Positions 62,074-64,000 of a stretch of 64,000 nucleotides of DNA are shown piece after piece. Position numbers and translations under genes: made by a program. The stretch is from Alloprevotella tannerae (GTDB lineage Bacteria; Bacteroidota; Bacteroidia; Bacteroidales; Bacteroidaceae), in NCBI GenBank assembly GCA_015259125.1, contig JABZGR010000002.1:62001-126000 (forward strand), read 5' to 3'. How positions within the stretch are numbered: position 1 is the first letter of the stretch; each line of letters starts with the position of its first letter. The notes beneath the pieces were generated by a model. It made no database searches. It was not told the origin of the DNA and saw only the letters and a program-made list of their open reading frames with translations.

Positions 62074-63669
62074 TTAATTGATTTTCAGCGGAGCCAGTTT
62101 GCAGGCATTCGGCGCTCGAATGCGCATAGCTTGCGAGAGCGTCGGCGCGATGTAATCTACCGTTACGGGCGTCCCTATTTGTCCAGCGGCAACGCCATAA
62201 CCGAAGAAGATAATAGGGAAAGGTACATACGACGCGCGCACCAATTGATTTTCGTGCGTGTCTGCATTCACGTAGCGCCAGCCCGGTGCCACCTCAATAT
62301 AAACGTCGCCCGAGAAGCGCGGATTATACCCATTTCGCACCTTGTTTATGCCCGGCGTCCATGCGCCTTGCAGCAGACGTTGTGAAGTATACACATCCTT
62401 CACGCCCTCCAATTGCAGCAGGAAGTCCTGAATGTGTTCAAGAACGTTACTCAAATTCAGCTGTCGGCGCTCCAACAATTTTCGATCCAAGTAAAGTTGA
62501 GTGCCTAAGCAGCTTTCTATGTATTGTCCCTGCCCATAAACGGCCGAGAGATACATATTTAGCAACGAGACAGACCGTTTTACGTCAAACGTTCCGCCCG
62601 GTATCTTGTATTTGTTTAAATCTTCGTTTTCCTCATCTTCCGTACCGGTCGAAGTCAGTACGAATAAAGTGTTGTCAAGCCCCACCTTTTGCTCCACCGC
62701 CGCCAAGATTTTCGCCAGCGCTTGATCCAAACGCACGTAAGTATCTTGCAATTCCATCGGCGCAGCCGACGCCGGTCGGTGGTTAAAGTTGCCCGCATAG
62801 AGCGTCAGGGCCAGATAATCCGTCAGCGCATCTGTGCCGATTGACGTTGCCGAAAGGCATTGCTCCGCCAACCGCGCCACTTCCTCATTGACGAGTCCGC
62901 TCGTCTTGTATAAGCGGAAACGTTCGTCGCCCACAAACTTGTGGGAGAACGGCCGCTTCATACCGCCCGACAAGAAATAACTGAAATTGCCCACCAAAGG
63001 AGAGGAAGGCTTCCACGTCAGTCCTTTTATTTGCATCGCCGGACTCGCCGTGCTGTTGCGCACGTTGACCCAAGCGGGCATAGCGCCGTAGTATTGCGTA
63101 GAGCACCACTGTCCCGTTGCGTCATCGATCCATACCGCGCCGTCAGCCGCGTGTCCGGCCGTCAGAATGGCCGCCTCGCGGAAAGGTGCGATGGCATAAA
63201 CGAGCGCTTTACCCTCCGTCGCAGCCTTCAGTTCGTCGCCGATGGTCGATACGGCCAAGTATTGCGGACTCGAAGCTGTCGAGGTGTTGATGCCGGTAAA
63301 GTTCTTGTCGTCTACGCAGCCTACGGGGCGTAGCGTAGTGCGATCCAAGCGGCGCAGGCCTATGATGCCGTGATCCGCAGCGCTCGTGCCGGTGGCGATG
63401 TCAGCCGCCGCCGTGGCCATATCCGTAGGCAACGCAGTCGATTCTGCTTGCGAATAGACCAAACCTTGATTGAGCAAGCGTTTGAAGCCATCTTCGCCGT
63501 AGAGGGGTAGGAAAGCGTTCAGATAGTCGGAACGCAAACGATCCACCAATATGTTGACCACCAACTTCGGTGCGGGGCGTGCGCCGGCAGTCGGGATTGC
63601 CTCAGCGGCCGACAGCGTTGTGAGCACGGCCAGCAAGGAGACAATGAAGCGGTGGCGAGAATTATCCAT
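62074..63669 (-). CDS. Exported alkaline-phosphatase-superfamily protein with a degenerate metal site
   Basis: A 531-residue protein with signal peptide (FIVSLLAVLTTLSAAEA) and an AP-superfamily fold. The N-terminal pattern VDRLRSDYL...GFKRLL...ALPTDMATAAADIATGTSAADHGIIG matches the PafA-like start with the first metal Asp and a candidate Thr nucleophile. Later metal ligands are changed: the place expected for D-x3-H reads YAGNFNHRP, that for SDHG reads LTSTGTEDEE, and the final His region reads ASYVPFPIIFFG. It may bind rather than cleave. It overlaps the preceding membrane protein gene by eight bases and precedes secA. Confidence 0.75.
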   Translation of the reverse strand: MDNSRHRFIVSLLAVLTTLSAAEAIPTAGARPAPKLVVNILVDRLRSDYLNAFLPLYGEDGFKRLLNQGLVYSQAESTALPTDMATAAADIATGTSAADHGIIGLRRLDRTTLRPVGCVDDKNFTGINTSTASSPQYLAVSTIGDELKAATEGKALVYAIAPFREAAILTAGHAADGAVWIDDATGQWCSTQYYGAMPAWVNVRNSTASPAMQIKGLTWKPSSPLVGNFSYFLSGGMKRPFSHKFVGDERFRLYKTSGLVNEEVARLAEQCLSATSIGTDALTDYLALTLYAGNFNHRPASAAPMELQDTYVRLDQALAKILAAVEQKVGLDNTLFVLTSTGTEDEENEDLNKYKIPGGTFDVKRSVSLLNMYLSAVYGQGQYIESCLGTQLYLDRKLLERRQLNLSNVLEHIQDFLLQLEGVKDVYTSQRLLQGAWTPGINKVRNGYNPRFSGDVYIEVAPGWRYVNADTHENQLVRASYVPFPIIFFGYGVAAGQIGTPVTVDYIAPTLSQAMRIRAPNACKLAPLKIN

Positions 63670-64000
63670 GTTGATGGGATATATTTTTTTGTCCGGCGCA
63701 AGATTTATTTCTTCCGTTGCGCTGTAGGGAGTACAATGACAGGCCGCGTACTAACAAGACGCTTGCCAAAATATAAATTTCCGGCGGATATTGTTGAAAG
63801 AATGCCGAAATCAAGAGGTAAACGACTAAAAACAAGTCGATGTAGGGGGTATAAAAATCGCTTCTTCCTTTCCTATCGCGCCAAATCTTCCATGGCAAGA
63901 GCAGCAAAGGTAGCGGATTGAGCCAAACGATCAGCCAATTGGAGTCGACGGCCGGATGTTCGGAGAAGAAAAACAAGAGGAAGACCAAGCAGCCCGCTAA
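63662..64000 (-). CDS. Membrane protein C-terminus, DUF4105-like (5' part outside window)
   Basis: The frame is open to the right edge, so only the last 112 residues are seen. FFFSEHPAVDSNWLIVWLNPLPLLLLPWKIWRDRKGRSDFY, then two or three hydrophobic segments, is similar to the C-terminal membrane part of DUF4105 proteins as I remember them. The stop overlaps the ATG of the next gene by eight bases. Function unknown. Confidence 0.55.
   Translation of the reverse strand, partial: LAGCLVFLLFFFSEHPAVDSNWLIVWLNPLPLLLLPWKIWRDRKGRSDFYTPYIDLFLVVYLLISAFFQQYPPEIYILASVLLVRGLSLYSLQRNGRNKSCAGQKNISHQHG

Overview
The window reads as a chromosome segment from an anaerobic Bacteroidales bacterium, most likely Prevotellaceae or a close relative. 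This is inferred from the mixture of genes: fused fucokinase/GDP-fucose pyrophosphorylase (FKP), Bacteroidetes-only DUF4250, DUF3822, DUF1573 and DUF2027-Smr proteins, GLPGLI-family proteins, an approximately 1120-residue SecA, a receiver-less sigma-54 activator in front of lptE-TPR-secG, a BspA-like repeat protein with a type IX-like tail, and many promoters of the Bacteroidetes form TTTG-N19/20-TAnnTTTG. No species can be named from the sequence alone. No rRNA, CRISPR array, phage or transposase gene was seen; one tRNA-Pro is present.

Layout. 1-2.5 kb: 3' truncated msrA, then DUF4250-VanZ-DUF3822-rsmD. 3.1-7.6 kb: an outer-membrane beta-barrel receptor-like protein and formate-tetrahydrofolate ligase. 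8.2-13.5 kb: a minus-strand run xth-sppA-lpxK-punA-thioredoxin lipoprotein. 13.8-16.8 kb: a glycosyltransferase, tRNA-Pro, DUF1573 protein and GNAT protein. 17.4-21.2 kb: etfB-etfA-acyl-CoA dehydrogenase. 21.9-28.5 kb: four GLPGLI genes repeated at exactly 1000 bp, divergent from a second receptor-like protein. 28.5-30.3 kb: a repeat-rich non-coding block, then a fifth GLPGLI gene. 31.2-36.0 kb: DUF2027-Smr protein, oxaloacetate-decarboxylase-type carboxyltransferase and a BspA-like surface protein. 36.8-43.8 kb: gtrA-fkp-5' nucleotidase-aguA-aguB. 44.5-49.6 kb: ugd, then the operon sigma-54 activator-lptE-TPR-secG, and an acyl-ACP thioesterase. 49.8-56.6 kb: DPP IV-like peptidase, small lipoprotein, mtaB, GT2 and an RsmI-like methylase. 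57.2-64 kb: two exported hypotheticals, secA, a degenerate alkaline-phosphatase-superfamily protein and a truncated membrane protein.

Taken together the genes describe a peptide- and amine-using, lipid A- and capsule-bearing anaerobe: DPP IV and thioredoxin lipoprotein at the envelope, agmatine to putrescine conversion, acyl-CoA dehydrogenase with its flavoprotein, a sodium-pump-type decarboxylase subunit, and fucose/UDP-glucuronate supply for surface glycans.

The most unusual material is non-coding. Three sequence-unrelated families of short arrays lie between genes, and every locus holds four units spaced 21-22 bp: family A (three loci, GTTTG-N7-CAAAC boxes, 21 bp pitch), family B (five loci, TCGTGA/TCACGA boxes, 22 bp pitch) and family C (one locus). 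Their shared architecture with different sequences is the main candidate for something undescribed.
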